Source: Zoroaster sp. YZ-2022
Lineage: Eukaryota; Echinodermata; Asteroidea; Forcipulatida; Zoroasteridae
NCBI GenBank assembly: GCA_029582265.1
Contig: CM055821.1
Coordinates: 42,227,694-42,291,693 of the forward strand
DNA: 64,000 bases
Direction: 5' to 3'
The position numbers and the translations under genes are program-made. Positions 1-12,800 of this stretch are shown here, one piece after another. The notes beneath the pieces were generated by a model. It was not told the origin of the DNA, made no database searches, and saw nothing but the letters and a program-made list of their open reading frames with translations. Each line of letters begins with the position of its first letter. Position 1 is the first letter of the stretch.

Positions 1-277
1 CCTGCAACAGACAATTTATATGAAAACAAATCCACGTAAACACAAGAATATCAAGTTAATATTTTTAAAGGGAAGGTACAACATTGGTTATGACCGGATT
101 ATGAAATTAACGTATAATTTGTACACATTCCATTGATGAAGATGCCGCCACTTCGACCAAAACACTTCGATCCTTATTACACGGACTGAGAATGAACCCG
201 ACAAAGACATCTTCAAAAGATGACCTATATATAGGTCAAAATTGACCTATATCTGAAGCAAATCAGTCGGCACTTAC

Positions 278-427
278 TCGGGTCTTTGGCTACGGCATCT
301 GAATATATGTAGAACCAGTCATCCAATGTTAGCAGCTGAAACAGTGTAAACATGGCCGAGCCCAGGTTACCGAAGCGTTTCGGGTCCACATCGGCGTACA
401 GACCTCGTCCGATTACGGCAAACATAT
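278..427 (-). CDS. CATSPER1: CATSPER1 exon 6: pore loop
   Basis: Encodes the end of S5, the turret and the pore helix, with the selectivity-filter signature LLTLDDW. One acidic Asp per subunit here lines the CatSper pore. Acceptor GATATCAG, donor CCCGA|GTAAGT, phase 1. No S6 exon is visible in the remaining 277 bases. Confidence 0.93.
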
Positions 428-3400
428 CTGATATCTACTGGTTAAGGAACTTACTGAATCAGATCGTCACTTCTGATTAAATAGTATTAGGCCCTACATT
501 TAAACAACACTTATCTGAAAACGTATCTGGTAGAATGTGTGCGCCACAGGTTTCGCACATGCACTGCCCATTGCAGCCATGGTCATAAGCTATGGCACCT
601 GATTGCATGCATTAGTTTTGGTTTTTGTTTTGTATTATTCCGGTCAATATGTTTAGCACTCCTCAATTTATTGTCATTGTTATAGTCGTCATAGTAAATT
701 ATTGTGGCATCATTATTAAAATATGTATCGTTAAGGCGTCCGACTTCGGATCGGAAGAATGATGGTTCGAATCTATTCATGGTCACACAATTTTTCTAAA
801 ACAATGGTAAAAAAAGTCTACAGAACAAGGACCCACCGAGATTTGAATTCGGATCACGAGATTCAGATTCTCGACTGCTAACCATTGCACCATGGGGCCA
901 TGTATTGATGACAGTTTAATTAATTTTGTGTAGCACTGTCCTTCTGTTGCTCAATGGTTTTCTAAAAGTGACGCAGGACGAGTTGTCTAATGTATAAGGC
1001 GTCCGACTTCGGATCGGAAGATTGAGGGTTCGAATCCCTTCGTGCTTGCACAAATTTGGATTTTTTAAAGATAATGTGCATGGGTGCACATCCAGCAACA
1101 GACTCTGATGACAATGTCCTTAATTTTTGTGTAGCACTGTCGTTCCCACCGAGATTTGAACTCGGATCGCGAGATTCAGAGTCTCGAGTGCTAACCATTA
1201 CACCCTGGGACCATGACTTGTATACTGAACATTATTAACAGAAGGCATTATTGGCGTCATTCTAAATTATTGTAGCTTAATTTTTTTTTTCTATATTCAA
1301 GTAGCTTTCCAAATAACCAAACCCGTGTGACCTAGAAATAAAATATTAATAACATTAATTGCTTCACGCAAGGACCCACCGATATTTGAACTCGGATCGC
1401 GAGATTTAGAGTCTCGAGTGCTAAACATTACACCATGGGGGCTATGTGTTGTACAGTGAACATTATTAAAAGAAAGTATTATCGGCGTCATAACAAATTA
1501 TTGTGGCTTTATCAATAATATATATAAATCTTCAAGTAACTTTACAAACAACGCAGGCCACTTGGCCTAATGGATAAGGCGTCCGAATTCCGATCGGAAG
1601 ATTGAGGCTTCGAATCCTTTCGTGGTCGCACAAGTTTTTGGATCTTTTTATGGTGATGTGCATGGATGCACATCCAGCAATAGACTCTGATGACAGTTTC
1701 CTTAATTTTTGTGTAGCGCTGCCGTTCTGTGGCTCATTGGTTTTCTAAAAGAATTGATACAAATGTCTCCAAACAAGATCCCACCGATATTTTAACTCGT
1801 TCGCAAGATTCAGGGTCTCGAGTGCTAAACATTACACTGTGTTGTGTAGTGAACATTATTAAAACATATCGGCATCATAGCAAATCATTGTGGCTTCAGA
1901 AAATAAAATATTAATAACATTAATTGCTTCACGCAAGGTCCCACCGAGATTTGAAATCGTATCGCGAGATTCAGAGTCTCGAGTGCTAACCATTACACCA
2001 TGGGACCATGTGTTGTATACTGAACATTATTAACAGACGGCATTATTGACGCCATACTCAATTATTGTAGCTTATTTTTTTCCCCTTTATTCAAGTAACT
2101 ATTCAAGGAAATGTTTAAATAACGAAGTCCGCGTGGCTTAATGGATAAGGCGTCCGACTTCGGATCGGAAGATTGAGGGTTCGAGTCCCTTCGTGGTCGC
2201 ACAATTTTGGGATCTTTTTATGGTGATGGGCATGGATGCACATCCAGCAATAGACTCTGATGACAGTTTCCTTAATTTCTGTGTAGTGCTGTCGTTCTGT
2301 GGCTCATTGGTTTTCCACAAAAGAATTGTTATAAACGTCAACAAACAAGGTCCCACCGATATTTGAACTCGTTCGCGATATTCAGAGTTTCGAGTGCTAA
2401 ACATAACACTGTGGCACCATGTGTTGTGCAGTGAACATTTTTAAAAGAAGCCGTTATCGGCATCATAGCAAATCATTGTGGCTTCAGAAATAAAATATTA
2501 ATAACATTAATTGCTTCACGCAAGGTCCCACCGAGATTTGAACTCGGATCGCGAGATTCAGAGTCTCGAGTGCTAACCATTACAGCATGGGACCATGTGT
2601 TGTATACTGAACATTATTAACAGAAGGCATTATTGGCGTCATACTAAATTATTGTAGCTTTTTTTTCTTTTCTTTATTCAAGTAACTATTCAAGTAAGTG
2701 TTTTAATAACAAAGGCCGCGTGGCCTAATGGATAAGGCGTCCGACTTCGGATCGGAAGATTGAGGGTTCAAGTCCCTTTGTGGTCGCACAATTTTGGGAT
2801 CTTTTTATGGTGATGGGCATGGATGCACATCCAGCAACAGACTCTGTTGACAGTTTCCTTAATTTTTGTGTAGTGCTGTCGTTCTGTGGCTCATTGGTTT
2901 TCCAAAAGAATGGTTACAAACGTGGTCCAACCGATATTTGAACTCGTTCGCGAGATTCAGAGTCTCGAGTGCTAACCATTACACCATGGGACCATGTGTT
3001 GTATACTGAACATTATTAACAGAAGGCATTATTGGCGTCATACTAAATATTATTGTAGCTATTTTTTTTCTTTATTCAAGTAACTATTCAAGGAAATGTT
3101 TAAATAACGAAGGCCGCGTGGCCTAATGGATAAGGCGTCCGACTTCGGATCGGAAGATTGAGGGTTCGAGTCCCTTCGTGGTCGCACAATTTTGGGATCT
3201 TTTTATGGTGATGGGCATGGATGCACATCCAGCAATAGACTCTATTGACAGTTTCCTTAATTTTTGTGTAGTGCTGTCGTTCTGTGGCTCATTTGTTTTC
3301 CAAAAGTATGGTTACAAACGTCTACAAACAAGGTCCCACCGATATTTGAACTCGATCGCGAAATTCAGAGTTTCGAGTGCTAAACATAACACTATGGCAC

Positions 3401-3783
3401 CATGTGTTGTGCAGTGAACATTTTTAAAAGAAGCCATCATCGGCCTCATAGCAAATCATTGTGGCTTCAGAAATAAAATATGAACAACATTAAACGCTTC
3501 ACGTAAGGTCCCACTGAGATTTGAACTCCGATCGCGAGATTCAGAGTCTCGAGTGCTAACCATTACACCATGGGACCACGTGCTGTATACTGAACATTAT
3601 TAACAGAATGCATTATTGGCGTCATACTAAATTATTGTAGCTTTTTAGGTGTTCGGGTATGTACCCGAAACACCTATTGTTTTTGTACGTTTTTTTTTTT
3701 TGTTTTTACTTCTTCTTAGGTGTTCGGGTATGTGCCCGAAACACCTATTGTTTTTGTTCGGTTTTTTTGTTTTTTTTTTACTT

Positions 3784-3816
<33 letters not shown>

Positions 3817-6800
3817 CTTCTTCTTCTTCTTCTCCCCAATAACTGTCCGGTAACAAACACATACTTGCAAACTTCACATGAACTTGAAACTTGGCATGTA
3901 CTTAGAACTTAACAAGTAGACGAAACACGAGTTGTGAGTGACCCCAATTTGACCTTACTTCCTGTCCAAACCAGAAGTCAAAGTTTAATATTTAAAAAAA
4001 TCATATCTCAACAACCACAAGAGGTAAATTCACAATTTTTGTATCATTGTACAGATCGTCAATTGTCAAAAAATATTTACAAAAAGGTGATCCCAATTTG
4101 ACCTTACTTCCTGTCCAAACCGGAAGTCAAAATTTAATAATTTAAAAAAATTATATCTCAACAACCAGAAGAGGTAAATTCACAATTTTTGTACCATTGT
4201 ACAGATCGTTAATTGTCAAAAAATATTTACAAAACGGTGACCCCAATTTGACCTTACTTCCTGTCCAAACCGGAAGTCAAATTTTAATATTTAAAAAAAT
4301 CATACCTCAACAACCAGAAGAGATAAATTCACATTTTTGTACCATTGTACAGATCGTTAATTGTCAAAAAATATTTACAAAACGGTGACCCCAATTTGAC
4401 CTTACTTCCTGTCCAAACCGGAAGTCAAAGTTTAATATTTTAAAAAATCATATCTCAACAACCACAGGAGGTAAATTGACATTTGTTGCACCATTGTATA
4501 GATTGTTAATTGTTGAAAAATATTTACAAAAAGGTGACCCCAATTTGACCTTACTTCCTGTCCAAACTGGAAGTCAAAGTTTAATATTTAAAAACAATCA
4601 TATCTCAACAACCACAAGAGGTAAATTCACAATCTTTGCACTATTGTACAGATCGTTATTTGTCAAAACAATTTTACAAAAAGATGACCCCAATTTGACC
4701 TTACTTCCTGTGCAAACCGGAAGTCAAAGTTTAATATTTTTAAACAATCATATCTCAACAACCACAAGAGGTAAATTCACAATATTTGCACTATTGTACA
4801 GATCGTTATTTGTCAAAACAATTTTACAAAAAGATGACCCCAATTTGACCTTACTTCCTGTCCACACCGGAAGTCAATGTTTAATATTAAAAAAATCATA
4901 TCTCAACAACCACAAGAGGTAAATTGACATTTTTGTACCATTGTACAGATTGTTAATTGTCAAAAGTATTTACACAAAGTTGACCCCAATTTGACCTTAC
5001 TTCCTGTCCAAACCGGATGTCAAAGTTTAATATTAAAATAATTTCTAAATTCAGTATTGTATTGTATTCACATAAACCTCTCGCGAGAACTTCAACAGAC
5101 GTTAACATTTGACTTCTCCAACACTTCGAATTGATGACGTAACCATTTTAACTTCAACCGAACACCTTGTTTTTGTTGTGACAAAAACTTATATTTCTTC
5201 TTCTTCTTCTTCTTCTTGTTCTTCTTCTCCCCGACGTCTGTCCACAAAGAAACACATACTTGCAAACTTCACATGAACTTGAAACTTGGCATGTACTTAG
5301 AACTTAACAAGTAGATGAAACTCGAGTTGTGAGTGACCCCAATTTGACCTTACTTCCTGTCCAAACCGGAAGTCAAAGTTTAATATTTAAAAAAATCATA
5401 TCTCAACAACCACAACAGGTAAATTGAAATTTTTTGCACCATTGTATAGATTGTTAATTGTCGAAAAATATTTACAAACAACATGACCCCAATTTGACCT
5501 TACTTCCTGTCCAAACCGGAAGTCAAAGTTTAACATTTAAAAAAAATCATATCTCAACAATCACAAGTGGTAAATTCAGAGTTTTGCACCATTGTACAGA
5601 TTGTTAATTGTCAAAAATATTTTTTAAAACATGACCCCAATTTGACCTTTACTTCCTGTCCAAACCGGATGTCAAAGTTTAATATTAAATACTATCATAT
5701 CTCAACAACCACAAGAGGTAAATTCACAATTTTTGTACCATTGTACTGAACGTGAATTGTCAAAAAATATTTACAAAAAGGTGACCCCAATTTGACCTTA
5801 CATCCTGTCCAAACCGGAAGTCAAAGTTTAATATTTAAAAAAAACATATATCAACAACCACAAGTAGTAAATTGACATTTTTGCACCATTGTATAGATTG
5901 TTAATTGTCGAAAAATATTTACACAAAGGTGACCCCAATTTGACCTTAATTCCTGTCCAAACCGGAAGTCAAAGTTTAATATTTAAAAAATCATATCTCA
6001 ACAACCAAAACAGGTAACTTCACAATTTTTATACCATTGTACAGACCGTTAATTGTCAAAAGATATTTACAAAAAGATGACCCCAATTTGACATTACTTC
6101 CTGTCCAAACCGGAAGTCAAGGTTTAATATTTTAAAAAAATCATATCTCAACAACCACAAGAGGTAAATTCACAAATTTTGTACCATTGTACAGATCGCT
6201 AATTGTCAAAATATATTTACAAAAAGATGACCCCAATTTGACCTTACTTCCTGTCCAAACCGGAAGTCAAAATTTTAATATTTAAAAAGATCATATCTCA
6301 GCAACCACAAGAGGTAAATTAAAAAATGTTACACCATTGTACAGATCGTTAATTGTCACAAAATATTTAAACAAAGTTAACCCCAATTTGACCTTACATC
6401 CTCCCGAACACCTAGAGTTTGTGTCGAGACAAACTCTGAATCTCTAGTTTTTTTTTCTTTATTCAAGTAACTATTCAAGTAACTGTTTAAATAACGAAGG
6501 CCGCGTGGCCTAATGGATAAGGCGTCCGACTTCGGATCGGAAGATTGAAGGTTCGAGTCCGTTCGTGGTCGCACAATTTTGGGATCTTTTTATGGTGATG
6601 GGCATGGATGCACATCCAGCAATAGACTCTGTTGACAGTTTCCTTAATTTTTGTATAGTGCTGTCGTTCTGTGGTTGATTGGTTTTCCAAAAGAAGGGTT
6701 ACAAACAAGGTCCCACCGATATTTGAACTCGTTCGCGAAATTCAGAGTTTCGAGTGCTAAATATAACACTATGGCACCATGTGTTGTGCAGTGAACATTT

Positions 6801-9800
6801 TAAAAAGAAGCCATCATCGGCCTCATAGCTAAACATTGTGGCTTCGGAAATAAAATATTAATAACATTAATTGCTTCACGCAAGGTCCCACCGAGATTTG
6901 AACTCGGATCGCGAGATTCAGAGTCTCGAGTGCTAACCATTACACCATGGGACCATGTGTTGTATACTGAACATTATTAACAGACGGCATTATTGGCGCC
7001 ATACTAAATTATTGTAGCTTATTCTTTTTTCCTTTATTCAAGTAACTATTCAAGGAAGTGTTTAAATAACGAAGGCCGCGTGGCCTAATGGATAAGGCGT
7101 CCGACTTCGGATCGGAAGAATAAGGGTTCGAGTCCCTTCGTGGTCGCACAATTTTGGGATGTTTTTATGGTGATGGGGATGGATGCACATGCAGCAATAG
7201 ACTCTGTTGACAGTTTCCTTAATTTTTGTGTAGTGCTGTCGTTCTGTTGCTCATTGGTTTTCCAAAAGAATGGTTACAAACGTCTACAAACAAGGTCCCA
7301 CCGATATTTGAACTCGTTCGCGAAATTCAGAGTCTCGAGTGCTAAACATAAGACTGTGGCACCATATGTTGTGCAGTGAACGTTATTAAAATAAGCCATT
7401 ATTGGCCTCATAGCAAATCATTGTGGCTTCAGAAATAAAATTTTAATATTACTTGCTTCACGCAAGGTCCGACTGAGATTTGAACTCGGATCGCGAGATT
7501 CAGAGTCTCGAGTGCTAAATATAACACTGTGGCACCATATGTTGTGCAGTGAACGTTATTAAAATGAGCCATTATTTGCCTCATAGCAAATCATTGTGGC
7601 TTCAGAAATAAAATATTAACAATAGATATTAGCAATAGACTCTGTTGACAGTTTCCTTAATTTTTGTGTAGTGCTGTCGTTCTGTGGCTCATTGGTTTTC
7701 CAAAAGAATGGTTACAAACAAGGTCCCACCGATATTTGAACTCATTCGCGAAATTCATAGTCTCGAGTACTAAACATAACACTGTGGCACCATATGTTGT
7801 GCAGTGAACGTTATTAAAAGAAGCCGTTATTGGCCTCATAGCAAATCATTGTGGCTTCAGAAATAAAATATTAACAACATTACTTGCTTCACGCAAGGTC
7901 CCACCGAGATTTGAACTCGGATCGCGAGATTCAGAGTCTCGAGTGCTAACCATTACACCATGGGACCATGTGTTCACTGAACATTATTAACAGACGGCAT
8001 TATTGGCGCCATACTAATTATTGTAGCTTATTTTTTCCTTTATTCAAGTAACTATTCAAGGAAATGTTTAAATAACGAAGGCCGCGTGGCCTAATGGATA
8101 AGGCGTCCGACTTCGGATCGGAAGATTGAGGGTTCGAGTCCCTTCGTGGTCGCACAATTTTGGGATCTTTTTATGGTGATGGGCATGGATGCGCATCCAG
8201 CAATAGACTCTGTTGACAGTTTCCTTAATTTTTGTGTAGTGCTGTCGTTCTGTGGCTCATTGGTTTTCCAAAAGAATGGTTACAAACGTCTACAAACAAG
8301 GTACCACCGATATTTGAACTCATTCGCGAAATTCAGAGTCTCGAGTGCTAAACATAACGCTATGGCACAATATGTTGTGCAGTTAACATTATTAAAACAA
8401 GTTATTATTGGCCTCATAACAAATCATTGTGGCTTCAGAAATAAAATATTAATAACATTACTTGTTTCACGCAAAGTCCCACCGAGATTTGAACTCGGAT
8501 CGCGAGATTCAGAGTTTCGAGTGCTAACCATTACACCATGGGACCATGTGTTGTATACTGAACATTATTAACAGACGGCATTATTGGCGCCATACTAAAT
8601 TATTGTAGCTTATTTTTTTCCCTTTATTCAAGTAACTATTCAAGGAAATGTTTAAATAACGAAGGCCGCGTGGCCTAATGGATAAGGCGTCCGACTTCGG
8701 ATCGGAAGATTGAGGGTTCGAGTCCCTTCGTGGTCGCACAATTTTGGGATCTTTTTATGGTGATGGGCATGGATGCACATCCAGCAATAGACTCTGTTGA
8801 CAGTTTCCTTAATTTTTGTGTAGTGCTGTCGTTCTGTGGCTCATTGGTTTTCCAAAAGAATGGTTACAAACGTCTACAAACAAGGTCCCACCGATATTTG
8901 AACTCGTTCGCGAAATTCAGAGTCTCGAGTGCCAAACATAACACTGTGGCACCATATGTTGTGCAGTGAACGTTATTAAAAGAAGCCATTATTGGCCTCA
9001 TAGCAAATCATTGTGGCTTCAGAAATAAAATATTAATAACATTACTTGTTTCACGCAAGGTCCCACCGAGATTTGAACTCGGATCGCGAGATTCAGAGTC
9101 TCGAGTGCTAACCATTACACCATGGGACCATGTATTGTATACTGAACCTTATTAACAGACGGCATTATTGGCGTCATACTAAATTATTGTAGCTTATTTT
9201 TTTTCTTTATTCAAGTAACTATTCAAGGAAGTGTTTAAATAACGAAGGCCGCGTGGCCTAATGGATAAGGCGTCCGACTTCGGATCGGAAGATTGAGGGT
9301 TCGAGTCCCTTCGTGGTCGCACAATTTTGGGATCTTTTTATGGTGATGGGCATGGATGCACATCCAGCAATAGACTCTGTTGACAGTTTCCTTAATTTTT
9401 GTGTAGTGCTGTCGTTCTGTGGCTCATTGGTTTTCCAAAAGAATGGTTACAAACGTCTACAAACAAGGTCCCACCGATATTTGAACTCGTTCGCGAAATT
9501 CAGAGTCTCGAGTGCTAAACATAACGCTGTGGCACGATATGTTGTGCAGTGAACATTATTAAAACAAGCTATTATTAGCCTCATAGCAAATCATTGTGGC
9601 TTCAGAAATAAAATATTAACAACATTACTTGCTTCACGCAAGGTCCCACCGAGATTTGAACTCGGATCGCGAGATTCAGAGTCTCGAGTGCTAACCATTA
9701 CACCATGGGACCATGTGTTGTATACTGAACATTATTAACAGACGGCATTATTGGCGCCATACTAAATTATTGTAGCTTATTTTTTTCCCTTTATTCAAGT

Positions 9801-12800
9801 GACTATTCAAGGAAATGTTTAAATAACGAAGGCCGCGTGGCCTAATGGATAAGGCGTCCGACTTCGGATCGGAAGATTGAGGTTCAGGTCCCTTCGTGGT
9901 CGCACAATTTTGGGATCTTTTATGGTGATGGGCATGGATGCACATCCAGCAATAGACTCTGTTGACAGTTTCCTTAATTTTTGTGTAGTGCTGTCGTTCT
10001 GTGGCTCATTGGTTTTCCAAAAGAATGGTTACAAACGTCTACAAACAAGGTCCCACCGATATTTGAACTCGTTCGCGAAATTCAGAGTCTCGAGTGCTAA
10101 ACATAACACTGTGGCACCATATGTTGTGCAGTGAACGTTATTAAAAGAAGCCATTATTGGCCTCATAGCAAATCATTGTGGCTTCAGAAATAAAATATTA
10201 ACAACATTACTTGCTTCACGCAAGGTCCCACCGAGATTTGAACTCGGATCGCGAGATTCAGAGTCTCGAGTGCTAACCATTACACCATGGGACCATGTGT
10301 TGTATACTGAACATTATTAACAGACGGCATTATTGGCGCCATACTAAATTATTGTAGCTTATTTTTTCTCTTTATTCAAGTAACTATTCAAGGAAATGTT
10401 TAAATAACGAAGGCCGCGTGGCCTAATGGATAAGGCGTCCGACTTCGGATCGGAAGATTGAGGGTTCGAGTCCCTTCGTGGTCGCACAATTTTGGGATCT
10501 TTTTATGGTGATGGGCATGGATGCACATCCAGCAATAGACTCTGTTGACAGTTTCCTTAATTTTTGTGTAGTGCTGTCGTTCTGTGGCTCATTGGTTTTC
10601 CAAAAGAATGGTTACAAACGTCTACAAACAAGGTCCCACCGATATTTGAACTCATTCGCGAAATTCAGAGTCTCGAGTGCTAAACATAACGCTGTGGCAC
10701 GATATGTTGTGCAGTGAACATTATTAAAACAAGCTATTATTAGCCTCATAGCAAATCATTGTGGCTTCAGAAATAAAATATTAATAACATTACTTGTTTC
10801 ACGCAAGGTCCCACCGAGATTTGAACTCGGATCGCGAGATTCAGAGTCTCGAGTGCTAACCATTACACCATGGGACCATGTGTTGTATACTGAACCTTAT
10901 TAACAGACGGCATTATTGGCGTCATACTAAATTATTGTAGCTTATTTTTTTTCTTTATTCAAGTAACTATTCAAGGAAGTGTTTAAATAACGAAGGCCGC
11001 GTGGCCTAATGGATAAGGCGTCCGACTTCGGATCGGAAGATTGAGGGTTCGAGTCCCTTCGTGGTCGCACAATTTTGGGATCTTTTTATGGTGATGGGCA
11101 TGGATGCACATCCAGCAATAGACTCTGTTGACAGTTTCCTTAATTTTTGTGTAGTGCTGTCGTTCTGTGGCTCATTGGTTTTCCAAAAGAATGGTTACAA
11201 ACGTCTACAAACAAGGTCCCACCGATATTTGAACTCGTTCGCGAAATTCAGAGTCTCGAGTGCCAAACATAACACTGTGGCACCATATGTTGTGCAGTGA
11301 ACGTTATTAAAAGTAGCCATTATTGGCCAAATAGCAAATCATTGTGGCTTCAGAAATAAAATATTAACAACATTACTTGCTTCACGCAAGGTCCCACCGA
11401 GATTTGAACTCGGATCGCGAGATTCAGAGTCTCGAGTGCTAACCATTACACCATGGGACCATGTGTTGTATACTGAACATTATTAACAGACGGCATTATT
11501 GGCGCCATACTAAATTATTGTAGCTTATTTTTTCCCCCTTTATTCAAGTAACTATTCAAGGAAATGTTTAAATAACGAAGGCCGCGTGGCCTAATGGATA
11601 AGGCGTCCGACTTCGGATCGGAAGATTGAGGGTTCGAGTCCCTTCGTGGTCGCACAATTTTGGGATCTTTTTATGGTGATGGGCATGGATGCACATCCAG
11701 CAATAGACTCTGTTGACAGTTTCCTTAATTTTTGTGTAGTGCTGTCGTTCTGTGGCTCATTGGTTTTCCAAAAGAATGGTTACAAACGTCTACAAACAAG
11801 GTCCCACCGATATTTGAACTCGTTCGCGAAATTCAGAGTCTCGAGTGCCAAACATAACACTGTGGCACCATATGTTGTGCAGTGAACGTTATTAAAAAAG
11901 CCATTATTGGCCTCATAGCAAATCATTGTGGCTTCAGAAATAAAATATTAATAACATTACTTGTTGCTTCGCAAGGTCCCACCGAGATTTGAACTCGGAT
12001 CGCGAGATTCAGAGTCTCGAGTGCTAACCATTACACCATGGGACCATGTGTTGTATACTGAACATTATTAACAGACGGCATTATTGGCGTCATACTAAAT
12101 TATTCTTTATTCAAGTAACTATTCAAGGAAATGTTTAAATAACGAAGGCCGCGTGGCCTAATGGATAAGGCGTCCGACTTCGGATCGGAAGATTGAGGGT
12201 TCGAGTCCTTCGTGGTCGCACAATTTTGGGATCTTTTTATGGTGATGGGCATGGATGCACATCCAGCAATAGACTCTGTTGACAGTTTCCTTAATTTTTG
12301 TGTAGTGCTGTCGTTCTGTGGCTCATTGGTTTTCCAAAAGAATGGTTACAAACGTCTACAAACAAGGTCCCACCGATATTTGAACTCATTCGCGAAATTC
12401 AGAGTCTCGAGTGCTAAACACAACGCTGTGGCACCATATGTTGTGCAGTGAACATTATTAAAACAAGCTATTATTAGCCTCATAGCAAATCATTGTGGCT
12501 TCAGAAATAAAATATTAATAACATTACTTGTTTCACGCAAGGTCCCACCGAGATTTGAACTCGGATCGCGAGATTCAGAGTCTCGACTGCTAACCATTAC
12601 ACCATGGGACCATGTGTTGTATACTGAACATTATTAACAGACGGCATTATTGGCGCCATACTAAATTATTGTAGCTTATTTTTTCTCTTTATTCAAGTAC
12701 CTATTCAAGGAAATGTTTAAATAACGAAGGCCGCGTGGCCTAATGGATAAGGCGTCCGACTTCGGATCGGAAGATTGAGGGTTCGAGTCCCTTCGTGGTC

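Larger units (their letters stand above)
700..3646. repeat. Diverged left part of the tRNA-Arg/tRNA-Gln repeat array
   Basis: Irregular, mutated copies of the unit that forms the main array: the same spacer text (for example TAGACTCTGATGACAG and GAACATTATTAA), but with more substitutions, indels and variable spacing. An Arg-type relic with broken acceptor and T arms lies near 730-786, and another near 975-1050. The rest of 428-700 shows no gene. Confidence 0.8.
3647..6413. mobile_element. Satellite-filled element with short inverted termini
   Basis: Inserted in a repeat unit: flanking unit text stops at 3646 and resumes after about 6446. It starts AGGTGTTCGGG and ends with the inverse, CCCGAACACCT. 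Inside are two hairpins (GGTGTTCGGGTATGTACCCG type, at 3647-3675 and 3719-3747), a (CTT)n tract, and two blocks of a roughly 150-bp satellite. A short hairpin (6414-6446, AGAGTTTGT/ACAAACTCT) adjoins the right end. No transposase reading frame is visible, so it is non-autonomous if mobile. Superfamily not recognised. Confidence 0.6.

Noticed and set aside
3649..3912. Leu- or Phe-rich and Arg-rich frames on both strands
   Set aside because: Translation of the (CTT)n tract and T runs.
4476..4922. 148-codon open frame in the satellite block
   Set aside because: It is a repetitive reading of the 150-bp satellite without stop codons by chance.
8146..8571. Repeated open frame of about 79 codons (longer in one unit) in nearly every array unit
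   Set aside because: It begins with GTG inside the tRNA-Arg 3' end, crosses spacer and the Gln relic, and is similar among units only because the units are homogenised. No domain, and a eukaryotic GTG start is implausible.
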